NCBI RefSeq assembly: GCF_000022085.1
Contig: NC_011894.1
Location: forward strand, 646,501-710,500
Origin: Methylobacterium nodulans ORS 2060
GTDB lineage: Bacteria > Pseudomonadota > Alphaproteobacteria > Rhizobiales > Beijerinckiaceae
Direction of reading: 5' to 3'
DNA length: 64,000 nt
This document shows, one piece after another, positions 33,567-43,986 of the stretch (position 1 is its first letter; each line of letters opens with the position of its first letter). The translations under genes were made by a program, and so were the position numbers. The notes beneath the pieces were generated by a model. That model made no database searches, was not told the DNA's origin, and saw only the letters and a program-made list of their open reading frames with translations.

Positions 33567-34376
33567 ATGCGAATATTCTTCATATTGATGTTTCTAAATC
33601 TTGCCTTATTTCCAAATAACCTATCCGCTCAGACAGGTGCTGAGAATGGTTTTGCGCACGCAAAGAGATTCTTTGATATAGAATATCCTGTAGACAGTAG
33701 AATAATCATACAAGTTATGCTGGTTGCGTCCGGCTATCAAGGAAGCATCCCGACTCCATCGCTTACGAAAGAGAGTTATCATGCTATAAAGAAATTTTCG
33801 GACGAGCAGAAGTATAAATTTGATAGACTCATACCCAATGCTGATATGTTAAGCTTAATAAGAAAGTCGGAATCTCTCCTCAACAAGTGGAAGTTCGAGA
33901 GGGTATCTCACCCTTGGGGTAGAAGACCTCTGTGGATTCCCATGGGCATAACATCCAACCAAGAAATTACCAGTGATGGGCTGATTTTTAGCGACAGCAA
34001 TAAGAGAACGATAATTGCATACAACTACTTCAATGGAAAAAGATTGAAGCACTTCGCCCGACGCCTGCTATCTGCCATCAAGCGCAATAACGAAGAGATT
34101 ATTTACACAGCTACAACCGAGAGTAAGATTTCCATATTTTCATTAGATGCTGACGGGAAATACAAATACGTCAGATACTATCAGGACAAATACGGCATAA
34201 TAGGATTTACCTTTGTATGGAACAAGTCAGATACTGAAATATATGGCCAGAGGATTGCGACATTGATGTCCGCGTCTCTCGTCTCATCAGTTTACAATCA
34301 GCCGACTCTAGATCCAAAACTATACCGTACTATCCTTACGAGGATAACGAATTCCAATGAAAAACCTGATCCATGA
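33567..34376 (+). CDS. Low-GC secreted protein of unknown function
   Basis: 269 residues from the ATG at 33567. Signal peptide RIFFILMFLNLALFPNNLSAQ. The mature part is rich in Ile, Lys, Asn and Tyr, with AT-rich codons unlike anything else in the window. It includes QVMLVASGYQGSIPTPSLTKESYHAIKKF, a peptidoglycan-binding-like LxxxGY-G-x-P-G arrangement. The rest is not recognised. Composition implies transfer from a low-GC donor. Confidence 0.65.
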   Translation: MRIFFILMFLNLALFPNNLSAQTGAENGFAHAKRFFDIEYPVDSRIIIQVMLVASGYQGSIPTPSLTKESYHAIKKFSDEQKYKFDRLIPNADMLSLIRKSESLLNKWKFERVSHPWGRRPLWIPMGITSNQEITSDGLIFSDSNKRTIIAYNYFNGKRLKHFARRLLSAIKRNNEEIIYTATTESKISIFSLDADGKYKYVRYYQDKYGIIGFTFVWNKSDTEIYGQRIATLMSASLVSSVYNQPTLDPKLYRTILTRITNSNEKPDP

Positions 34377-34385
34377 TAGTAGGAT

Positions 34386-34491
34386 CTGGAGCAATTTTCG
34401 ACTAAGCGAATACCGGTTCGTCGCAGAAAAATGCGAAAAGCCAAGAACCAAAAGCGGGATCCGATTCGGTAGGAGCGGATCCTGCTCTATA
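34386..34491. repeat. Interspersed repeat with TAGAGC-type ends
   Basis: Starts with degenerate GGAGCAATTTTCGAC and ends GGATCCTGCTCTA, with the interior GCGGGATCCGATTCGGTAGG. The ends resemble those of the MITE at 30974. I recall similar copies as widely dispersed in this bacterial group. A relic, since the left end is mutated. Confidence 0.5.
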
Positions 34492-34704
34492 CGCTGCGCG
34501 CAGCCCAAATCATCATTGAGAGCTGTAGGCGGCATTCCAACCGGGTTTGGCCGCATGTCTCACTGGGCTGTCGGCCACCCGCCCCGGAGGTGTTCATGCC
34601 CGTCTTGACCGCTTGGCCGGTTGCGCTCGCCCGACCGGCTCCGCCGACTAAGCTATCCGTGGTGGACAGGCCAACCTTCTAATATTCAAACCGGGCCACC
34701 CGGT

Positions 34705-34900
34705 GGGCTCTTCGCCAACTTTCGTGGAAATGGTGGGCAGAAGGTCGAAGCCCAGATCCCGCCGGTCGCGCCGCAAAGGCCTGCCCTCCGCAGACGCAGA
34801 GCCGGTCCTCGTAGACGCAGAGAGGGTCCCACCGGGCGTGTGCAGAAGCTCTATGTCTTGAATGGCTTAAGCCGCTCCACGAAAGTTGGCGAAGAGCCAC
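34705..34900. repeat. Non-autonomous inverted-repeat element B
   Basis: A 23-bp arm GGCTCTTCGCCAACTTTCGT... at 34706-34728 is repeated exactly in inverted form at 34876-34898. The right side continues into CACCCGGTGGGGGGCTGATCA, matching the outer end of element A; the left outer end is degraded. About 200 bp, no coding sequence. Confidence 0.55.
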
Positions 34901-35198
34901 CCGGTGGGGGGCTGATCACGAGGCCCATGGCGCGCCCGCTATCGCGGCGCAGGTGGGCGACGATGACGAGCTGGTCGGAACGGCAGATGCGTGGTCAACG
35001 GCGCAGCCAAGCAGGGACGAGGGCAGGATCATGCCCACCGCGAATCAGTCCGCGACGACTTCGGCGCCGTGACCCGTCCACGCAAAGTGTTGGTGAGTCA
35101 CCAACTCGAGAGAGCATCACTGCTCTGACATTGAAATGCGATCACGTGGTAAAATCATCGCAATGCCTATTCCTAGGCGGGAAGATAGAGGTGATACG
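34901..35198. other. Intergenic stretch without a supported gene
   Basis: Contains the right edge of element B and GC-rich sequence. Open frames here have no family resemblance and are not called. Confidence 0.3.
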
Positions 35199-35365
35199 AT
35201 GACGAAAAAGCCGCACAAGCCACCCTGGAAGTTGGGTCTGACGCTTGGAAGACGTTCGTCGCTGATGCTATCGCTAAGCCGCCTAAACGGCGCACGGAAG
35301 CAGAAAAGGAGGCTATCGCGGTTGCGATGGCTGAGCTCGAAAGCCAGAGCGCTCGCAAGCACTGA
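35199..35365 (+). pseudogene. Small frameshifted protein
   Basis: ATG at 35199 gives MTKKPHKPPWKLG. The continuation that makes sense, GSDAWKTFVADAIAKPPKRR then TEAEKEAIAVAMAELES, lies in another frame and stops at 35363-35365. A small indel near 35235 is the likely cause. No function recognised. Confidence 0.4.
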
Positions 35366-35469
35366 TCCGACGGGCTCATAAATTCCTACTTGATCTCAAC
35401 CCCACGCTCGCCGGCCTCAATCGCGAATATATCCCAGGTCGCTGACCATAATGCCGCTCGTGGGCGCAT

Positions 35470-35800
35470 CATCGAGGACGCAATCTATCTCCCGCCGCGC
35501 GCTTCGCCTGCTCAGGGTTGAGGCGCCGGCTGCATGACAGCAGACAGCGGCTGCGGGCAGAGGCAAGACACGATCCGTTGTTCCTGCGACCGCGCTCAAG
35601 CCTCTTGACAGCTAGACCCGCTCCATTGGGGTTAAGTTCGGGGACGTAGACCGGATAGGGCACGAGCTTGATCGTGTCCGGCACGACCAGCGTCTTCGCG
35701 CCATGCCAGATCGTCTGAACCAGCACGAGGACGGCGTGCTGCTCGGCCGGAAGTGTGCGGGCGACCTCGGCTAAGACCGTATCAGGATCATCTACTAACT
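35470..35800 (-). pseudogene. IS630-type transposase remnant
   Basis: Minus-strand reading ELVDDPDTVLAEVARTLPAE then HAVLVLVQTIWHGAKTLVVP and PYPVYVPELNPNGA contains a decayed form of the IS630 catalytic 'PPYSPELNPVE' motif (the E is lost). It stops early. Related only distantly to the two full IS630 copies, so it represents an older insertion at the 3' end of the PT operon. Confidence 0.6.
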
Positions 35801-37316
35801 CGAGGGGGCCTTTGCTCGTCCTAGGCCTCCAAAATGTCAGGGTCGAGCGCCTTTAGAGCGGGCTGGACCTTTTCCCACGGCGGTTCCGGCTGTCCCTCTT
35901 TGAACATGCCAGTTGCCAAGAGCGTCGCCTCGAACTCCACTTGACCTTCTCGCAAGTTATCATCCGGAGACAAATAGCGGGACTTGAAGTAGATAGGCGT
36001 CGACTGCGGCTCACGTCGATCCATGCTCACCTTCTGGCGGCCGAGGTCGACCCGCACGCGCTCAATGATGAACGGGACCGGCTTCTCGATATCGTCGCAT
36101 ACAACCATCGTGACGCGCGGCCCCTCCAGGTCGATGTCGACGAAGTCCGCAGCGTCCACGCCGCCTTGCAGCACTTCGGCACAGCCGACCATTACGCGCA
36201 GGCGAGCGGGAAGACAGGGCAGAGCCGACGACCGGAAGCGGAAGGACTTCTCCGCTCGGATGCCACCGAGCCTCATGGCGGCGGCGGCCTCGGCGTCTGC
36301 CCGCACGCCCGAGCGGTCACCCGCCGCGAAGAGCAGTCTTCGCCCCTCCTCCAGGCCCGCAGCGTGCGTGCGGAAGAAGGCGCGTATGTCCGCTTGGATA
36401 GACTGGGGTAGCGTCTTGTACTTGGGTGCGCCCGGAACCTGAGTCAGTGCTAAATGGACCAGAAGGTCCTGACGACGAGACTGAGACGACTGTGCGAATT
36501 CCGCGTCGCCGGCCAGGTCTTCACCAAGAAGTTCCAAGGCGCGTTGGGTGCCGACCCGCTGGGTCGAGAGAGAGGCAAGTTCTTCGCCGGGTATCTCTTC
36601 CGCCTCGGGGAGTCTCCCGAGTCGCAGAGCCAGCGCGCGCAGTCTGTGCAGCAGCGGTGCGATCCGCTCCCGCAGCGGGCTGCGTTCGACGATCGCGCGC
36701 TCTTTACGCATTCGCGGCGCCCCAACGGGCCGTTCGCGCAACGGCGGTCGCGGCAGGGCCCCGGACACCAGGCTCCCCGATCGGCGGCGCAACAGGACCT
36801 CCTGTTCGAGGTCCTTGTCCCGGAACGCGACGACGATTCCGGGAGCTAGGGAGAGCGGAGCCTCGCCGGTCGCGCCCTGGACAACAGCGCGAAGCTCCTG
36901 CTGATCGAAGTACTTCTGGAACGTGCCGCGCGAGGTCACGAAGCCGTCGCGGTAAGGGCGGTGACCGGCAGTGGATGCCTTACCCAGCGACATCACTGCC
37001 ACGCACAGGGCCCGCTGCGCGAAACCCCACGCCGCCTTCAGGGTTTCGACCCGTTCGCGCAGGTCCTCGATCACATTGATGACGAAGCCGAGGTTCACGA
37101 CGTCTGCCGGCTTACGCGGGCCCGATGGCGCATGGTGAGGGTCCCAACCGAATGCGTCAAACCCCTGCGAAGTCAGCGCCTCGACGTCTGCGCCCTGCCC
37201 ACAGCCGTAGTCGAACACACTGCGATCGGCGGCAATGATGCCGTAGCGCATGAGAAGCTGCATCGGCTGCGACAGGTCGCGTCGGAAGATCGCGGTCTTG
37301 TGCCGCTCGGTCTCTA

Positions 37317-38374
37317 GAGCGGGGTCCGAGCGGGTTGAAACCGTGGTGATGGCAACGCGTTGGCCGGTCCCCGGGGGGGCGGCTCAACGGAGGTGGCCCA
37401 TGCCCTCAGCTTTGTCTGTCGACCTGCGCCAGCGCGTCGTCTCGGCCGTTGCAGAAGGCGCCTCCTGCCATCAGGCCGCCGCGCGCTTCGGGGTCAGCGT
37501 GGCCAGCGTCAGCCGCTGGTCCAGGCAGCAGGAGGGCCAGGGAGATGTCACGCCCAAGCCCATGGGCGGCGACCAGCGCTCGCAGCGCATCGAGGCTCAT
37601 GCCGAGCTCATCCTGCAGACCTACCAAGCCCACCCGCAGAGCTTCCTGCATGAGCTCTGCGAGACGCTCCAGGAGCAAGGCGTTCCGGTCAGCCGCAGTA
37701 GCCTGTCGCGCTTCTTCGCCCGGCACCGCATCACGCGGAAAAAAGGGCGACGTACGCAGCTGAGCAGGAGCGGGAGGATGTAAAGGCGGCTCGTGAGGCG
37801 TGGTTTGCCGGCCAGCTTGAGCTGGATCCGGAGCGACTGGTGTTCCTGGATGAGACCGCCGCCACCACCAGCATGGTCCGCCGCTACGGCTGGGCCCCGC
37901 GCGGCGAGCGTTGCCGCCTCGCGGCACCCGCAGGGCACTGGAAAACCACCACTGTGATTGCCGGGCTGCGCACGAGCGGGCCTGACGCGATCGCTCTGCT
38001 GGACGGCCCTGTGACGGGCGAACGCTTCCGCGCCTACGTGACCGACACCCTGGTCCCCACCCTGAGACCCGGCGACACCGTGATCCTGGACAATCTGGGC
38101 GCTCACAAGGTGGCCGGCGTGCGCGAGGCGATCGCGGCAACCGGGGCCCGGCTGCTTTATCTTCCTCCGTACTCACCTGAGTTCAACCCGATTGAGCAGG
38201 CCTTCGCCAAGCTGAAAGCGCTGTTGCGCAGGGCGGCGGCCCGCAGTGTCAGTGAACTCTGGGCGGCGATCCACCAAGCCTTCAAATGCTTCTCGCCGGC
38301 TGAGTGCCGCAACTACTTCACAGCTGCTGGATACGAGGATGATGCTTACGCTTCAACCTGATCGGGAGCGGCTC
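37317..38374 (+). mobile_element. IS630-family element, copy 2
   Basis: 1,058 bp with TA at 37315-37316 and 38375-38376. Same ends and length as copy 1 at 2098-3155, in the opposite orientation, and no difference was noticed in the encoded frames. Two such alike copies 34 kb apart in inverse orientation could support recombination and inversion of the segment between them. Confidence 0.92.
37400..38361 (+). CDS. IS630-family transposase (two frames, -1 frameshift)
   Basis: Start at the ATG at 37400 with GGAGGTGG upstream. Frame A (37400-37783) is the HTH half. The A6 run at 37739-37744 before GGG is the probable -1 slip site. The shifted frame reads KKRATYAAEQEREDVKAARE into LDPERLVFLDET and on to 38361. 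DDE residues in FLDET, ILDNLGAH and FNPIEQ. Same protein as copy 1. Confidence 0.87.
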
Positions 38375-41300
38375 TAGGTGCTCCTCGTCGGCTCGCAGGA
38401 GCCTCCCGTTTCTCAGCACTAGGCCGGCAGCCTCGATACGCGCGTTCCAGGCGGCGCGCGTGCCAATCTTATTCGTTTCGTCAAACAGCCCATGCTCCTC
38501 CGCCGCAGCCGTTAGTGCCCTGAACTTGGGGAGCCTCGGATCGTCAGGTGGAAGCAGGAGTTCCTTCCGGTGCAGGATCGGCGGGTTCGCGCGGCCCGCG
38601 TAGTCCGTCGACGCCACGGCCCCGGACTTCAAGTCGACCTTCGTCGAGCGCAGCAGTGCAGGGAAGTCGACATCGAACGATTCGTAGAGCAGCAGGGAGA
38701 TCGTAGACCTCTCGATCTTCGCGACGCTCCATTCCGCCGAGGGGACACGGGCCTCCGCCTCGGCGACGCGCTCCCGCTCCCCACCGAGGAGCCCGACCGC
38801 TTCGCGATGGATATATAGGGCTCCCCCAACCCGCTTGCCCACCGCGTCGCTCGCGCGGGCTCGCTTCGCCACGGCCTATCTCCCCTTCCAGTAGTTCCCG
38901 ATCGCCAGCGCCAGATCGAACGCCAGGTCGTCGTCGAGGAACGGGGCCTGACCGTATATCAGGCTCTTCTGGTTGGCCGGCTGCTCATTTGCGAGCTTCG
39001 CCGCAAAATGGCCCTTGCCCAACAGCATCTCGGCGCCGCCCTCTTCGAGGATGATGCGCGAGTTGGTCGCCGAGGACACGCGCAGGCAGACCTTATTGTT
39101 CATGTTCGCCTTGATCGGCCCTGGCAGCGCATCCTTGTCCGGCCGTTGCAGGATCAGGAAGAGGTGGATGCCCGCCGCGCGTGCCTTCATGCCGAGACGG
39201 GCGACATAGCTGCCGACTGCCTCACGGTAATCCTTGTTGTCCTTGTCCGCCATCCAGTCACCTAGCTCGTCGTGGAAGACGTAGATGCGCGGCATTCGCT
39301 CTTCGGGAGGCAGCTTCGCGTTATAACGGTCGATGTTGGACGTTGTCTGGGTGATTCTTGCGTACCTCTCCTCCATCTCCTCGACGAGTTGCTTGAGCGT
39401 CTCCGTCGCGTCGGGCTGTGTCGTGACTAGGCCACCATCAAGGTGGGGCAGGCTCCCAATCCAGGGATAGTCGCCACCGCTCTTCGGGTCGATCATCCGG
39501 ATGCGTGCGTTCCGCGGCGAGTTCGTTGAGCAGATGTCCAAGATGATGTTCCGGGTCAGCACGCCCTTGCCGCTGCCGGTCTCGCCCGCAATTAGCGTGT
39601 GCGGCCCGTGCTGCGGCTGTCCATTGAATCCGTTCGCCAGGTTCAGATAGACCATGTTTCCGTCGCTCTCCCGCTCCCCGAGCAGGAACGACGCGTTCAC
39701 CTCGGGAATGGTGTCCGCGAACTTCCGCCTCAGCCAGACATCAGGGAGGTCGGGGAACGCGCGTTCCGGACGCGCCACCATGACCACTACCTCGCCTGGG
39801 GCGGGATGGACCGCGATTACCGCAAGGCTGTGCGAGGTGAGCAGCACTTCCTGCTTCTTTTCAACGTCGGCTACGGTCAGCCGGTCGCTTCCCTTGAAGC
39901 GCACCAGGGCCGCGTTCGGCGTTAGGCGTTCGCCGAGCACCTCAGCGTCGAAGCCGTAGTTCCTCAGGGCAGCCCTTAGCTTCTTGCGGGCCGCGGCTAA
40001 CCACTCCAAGCCATCTGACTCGGCCTTCGGAGACGCGTGGTCCATCAGGAACTCGATGACCGGACCGGGAAGAGCGCCGGGGGCGCCTAGGACCGGCGCT
40101 GACGTCGGCGGCGCCTGCAGAGCCGGACGCTCGGGAGTGGGCGTCCCCGTCGGTGGTGCGGGCTGGGGAGCGGGCTCAGCCTGCGGCGGCTCGTCAAGGA
40201 ACCCGCCGGTCGGTGCGGCGCCGCCGCCGCTGATAGAAGGCGGCAGGACGAGGGCCGGCGGAAGGACCGTTTCACCCCTTACGAAGCGTATCAGCTTCGC
40301 GACGTCGCTCCGGTCGAAGAGGACCTCCCTCTGCTCCTCGGCCTTGCCGACGGCGGCCTCGCCCCACCCGTCGCGGCGGTCGTGCGTAAAGACGAGCGCC
40401 ACGCCGCAGATGCGGAGGATCGCACCATCAGAGCGCAAGGCGGCGGCCCATGCTGCGGCGTCCCGGCCGCCGACTGGCCCATCGAATGAGCCCTGTTCTG
40501 CGATCAGGTCCGCTAGCCTGGACAGCCACGTCTGGCGGTTCAAGGCATCCTTGTCGAGGACAAGGCTGTCGCGGAAGTGGTCCGTCGTCGCTTTGAGCTG
40601 CGCAAGGGCGTCCTTCGCTTCCTGCGTCTCGGCGCTTTGGGCCACGAACTTGCTCTCGACGACGACCAGGTCAACGATCGGACGCCCATCCTCCTCGACT
40701 AGGCCGACGACGAGGATGTCCGCGCGCTTGCCGGGCGGGTGCCCCACGAGGTCCGCGAAGTCGTCGACGAGCAGCCACGCGACGGGCGTGGACCGGTCTT
40801 GCAGCGCCTTGGCGACAAGGGCCTGGCTGAGGACCAGGCCCACTAGCTCGTTGGCGTTCTGCTCGCTGCGTGCCGCGTGCAGCACGACTTTGCCCGAGAT
40901 GCGCGCTGCCTCGTCGACGAACAGCTTCGCCGCCGCTGACGCATCGGCGGCCGGGAGGTCGGCGATATGCCCGAGGATTTCCTCCAGGCGGTTCGTCAAC
41001 GTATGCTCGTGCTTGTTCGTAGAGACGATGACGCTGTGCCGCGTCCCCGGCTTCGCCACGAACCGGATCACACTGACCCCATTCGCGAGTAGAAGTTGCT
41101 TGTCCGCGATCGCGTCGAAGGTCACGACCCAGTTGCCGACTTTGTGAGCCTTCTCGATCACCTGGCCCACTCCTGCGTCATCAAACACAATCTCACGCAC
41201 TGGGGCGAAGCTGAAGAACTGATCGTCCTGCTCGTCCTGCTCCAGGTCGTGAACAAGATTCAGATAACTCTGGACCTCGGACGGCCGCTCATTCGCAACG

Positions 41301-43986
41301 AGGAAGACCTCGGTCTTGCGGGCACCGGTCTCGAAGGGACGCCGCCTCGTCGACTGCTCGCCGTCCGGCTCACAGAAGTCGGCGTAGGTGACGTCCACCG
41401 GATCGACACGGCGCCAGGACGTCTTGGCACTGCGCGCGATGACGTCGTGCAGGAATACGATGTCCACGCGACTCCTGCCTTCCGACTCCTGCGCGACGGT
41501 CTCCGCATCGAGGAACCCAACCCTGAGGCGCGACAGGAACGACCGCGCGGCTTCGCTCGCGATCGCGCCGTCGAGTTCGCGGCTGATGGCGACGTTCTGC
41601 TCGGCGTAGATCTGGCGCAGCCTCTGCTGGTCCGTGTGGGTCAAGATCAGGTCGCAACGCAGGTCCGGCTCCGTCTCGATCTTGCGCGCGAGGCGCTCCG
41701 CGATACGCGAAGGCAGCTCACGATTATCCGCATTGAACAAGGACACCGAGAAATTGGCTCGCTCGTGGGGCTGGAGCGACAGGTACTCCGCCGCCATCGC
41801 CATCAGCTCGGAGGCGGCCTCGCGCGAGTAGCCGTCGAAGGCGGTGTTGCCGCCCTCGCCCGTGTTCGGGGACTCGAGCAGGCTGAACTCAAACGATGTG
41901 TCGGTCTCCACGAACAGGCGCCGCGTCGGCCCGTCCATCCGGACGGCGACCGCTGGGTGCCACGGCGTTTCGAGCCCTTCCGCCACCCCCGTCGCGAACC
42001 GGCGAATACTGGCTTCCGACGCGCCGTTCGGAGCGAGGATCCTGCGCACCGCAGCTACGACGCGCCGCGTTTTGGCGGCCGCCTCAGCCAGCCGGAAAGG
42101 ATGCCACGGCGTAATGATGGCGACCTCGGGTCGGTCCTCCGACAGGGCGGTCCCGATGAGAAGGATCGGTTCCCACAGCTCCTTCCGGCACAAGTCCTGG
42201 CGCGCAGTCTTGCGTAGCAGCTCGAGGAGCGCACCGAACCTGTGCGCCTGCTCGAACAGCGTGTCGGAAACGAGGCCGTCGCCCGAGACCATCGCGGAGA
42301 TTGCCTCGGCGTAGTACTTCCGGAACTCGGCCAGCGACATCCGGATGGCCTCCACGACGTCCGAGGGGAGAAAGCTCGACACCTTCACCAAGCCCTGCTC
42401 GAATAGCGCGGCAGCGTTCAGCGACGGCTGGTTAGTGTCGAAAAGCATGCCGTCCGGATTGCCGTGCACGTCCTGGATTGAGCCTCGGTTTCCGAGGTCG
42501 ATGCCTTCCTCGACGATCCTCTCGGACCGTTGGGCGCGAGCGAACCGTCCGATCGGCAGGTGTCCCATTGGCGCGGCGGCCGCGATGTCCGCAAGATTGG
42601 CACTGTAGGCAACCCCCATGCAATTCGCCGGTATGGACCAGATCAGTTGCCGGCTGTGGGCAGCCTTGAGGGCATCCGGTTTCGGGCGCCCGTCCTGGAA
42701 GTCCGCGGCGCCGAGGAGGTGCAAGTCGACCTTGAACTGCCTTGCGCTCGGCCCGGTTTTGGGCGATCCGTTGCCCGGTGTGCGCCCGGCCTCCCACAGG
42801 AGGCCGAAGTCGAGGATCACACCAGCTGGCGCTAGGGCCTTGTCGAGCCCCCGGAACCGGTCCCGCAGGTACGCCGAAATCTCCGAGTTCTTGTTCTTCC
42901 AATACGACTGAGCGTCCGCATTCGCCAGTCGCGCGAAAACCTTAGGCTCGGACGGTACGACATCGGCCTCGAGGACGAGGTCGCGGATGGCGGAAAGGAG
43001 GCCGACTAGGAGGTCCGAGTGTTCATTGCTCGAACTGAAGACGTACGACTCCCAGCGCTTCAGAAGCTTCTTGTCCTCGGCGAACTCGTCGCGATGGTCG
43101 TGGAAAAAGACCTTCTCGTCTTCCTCAGGGCCATTCTCCTCGCTGACGATCGTTTCTAGCAATTCCTTTTCGGCCTTTGACAGGGCGCGCGGAAAGTTCG
43201 CGTTGAAGAATTCGAGCGTCTCATCGCCGAGGCTCTTTCTCCTCGCCTTCTTTGGCGACTTGAAGACCGGCTCAACCTTGTCCCAGGAGAGCTGGACCAC
43301 CGCCTCTTGGGTCGGGCGCCACTCGGAGCCCGGCTCGATCGCCCGGTCGGCAACGAGGCTGCGCAGCGTCTCAGCATCGGTCTCCTCTAGCCGTCCCGAT
43401 GTTGCGAGTCTATCGATCTGCTCCTTGATCGTCTTGCGGTCTAGTTCAACGCCGCGATCGTTGACGAGGTGCACGACGTCGTCGGTCTGCTTCTGCAGGT
43501 CCCTGAGTATCTCCGCCCACTTGGCCGGCGTGCGAAGCCGGCCCTTCTGGCCCGGCTCCTTGAAGCGCCCCGCGCAACGGCAGATTCTCAGCGCAGGAAG
43601 CGACTCGTCGATCGCGCGCTCAAGAGGTTTATCGCCCCGGTTCTTGTTCAGCGTTAGGAAGAAGTTCGCGAGCATGCGGAGGCCGCCGACCACCACGCCC
43701 GACGCGTGGAGTCCGACGACGAAGTTCCTCAGTTCGGCCCTTTGCCGTCCCCCGAGGTCCGCGAGGTTCGAGCAGGCTTCTATCCAGAGGTCCGGATCGG
43801 TCGCGAGCTTCTCGAATGAGATGGCGGAGATTTCGCCTGCCGTCGCCCCGACGACATCGAGGTCCCGCGTCGGCGTCGCAAATACTATGCAGCCGCCGCC
43901 AGCGCCTCGCGGCATGTTGCGGAAATCGGTCGTGTTCCACGTAGTCCTCAGGCGATCGTCGAGGGTCCCGTCGTCCAGCGATATGT

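Larger units (their letters stand above)
35821..38872 (-). pseudogene. PT-associated DNA methyltransferase, split by IS630 copy 2
   Basis: 5' part 38375-38872 (166 codons: MAKRARASDAVGKRVGGALY ... LLRADEEHL) and 3' part 35821-37314 (starting ETERHKTAIFRRDLSQPMQL), the latter with SAM motif VFDYGCGQGADVEALTSQGF. IS630 sits in a TA inside a CTA Leu codon; removing it and one TA gives one frame of about 663 residues. This matches the 'DNA phosphorothioation-associated putative methyltransferase' family. Last gene of the operon. An internal ATG at 37263 could still express the C-terminal part. Confidence 0.85.

Noticed and set aside
34621..35202. 193-codon plus-strand frame
   Set aside because: Runs through inverted-repeat element B; basic low-complexity translation without a domain.
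36426..37079. Plus-strand frame antisense to the PT methyltransferase
   Set aside because: Arg/Pro-rich shadow; the minus strand carries the SAM-binding motif and conserved sequence.
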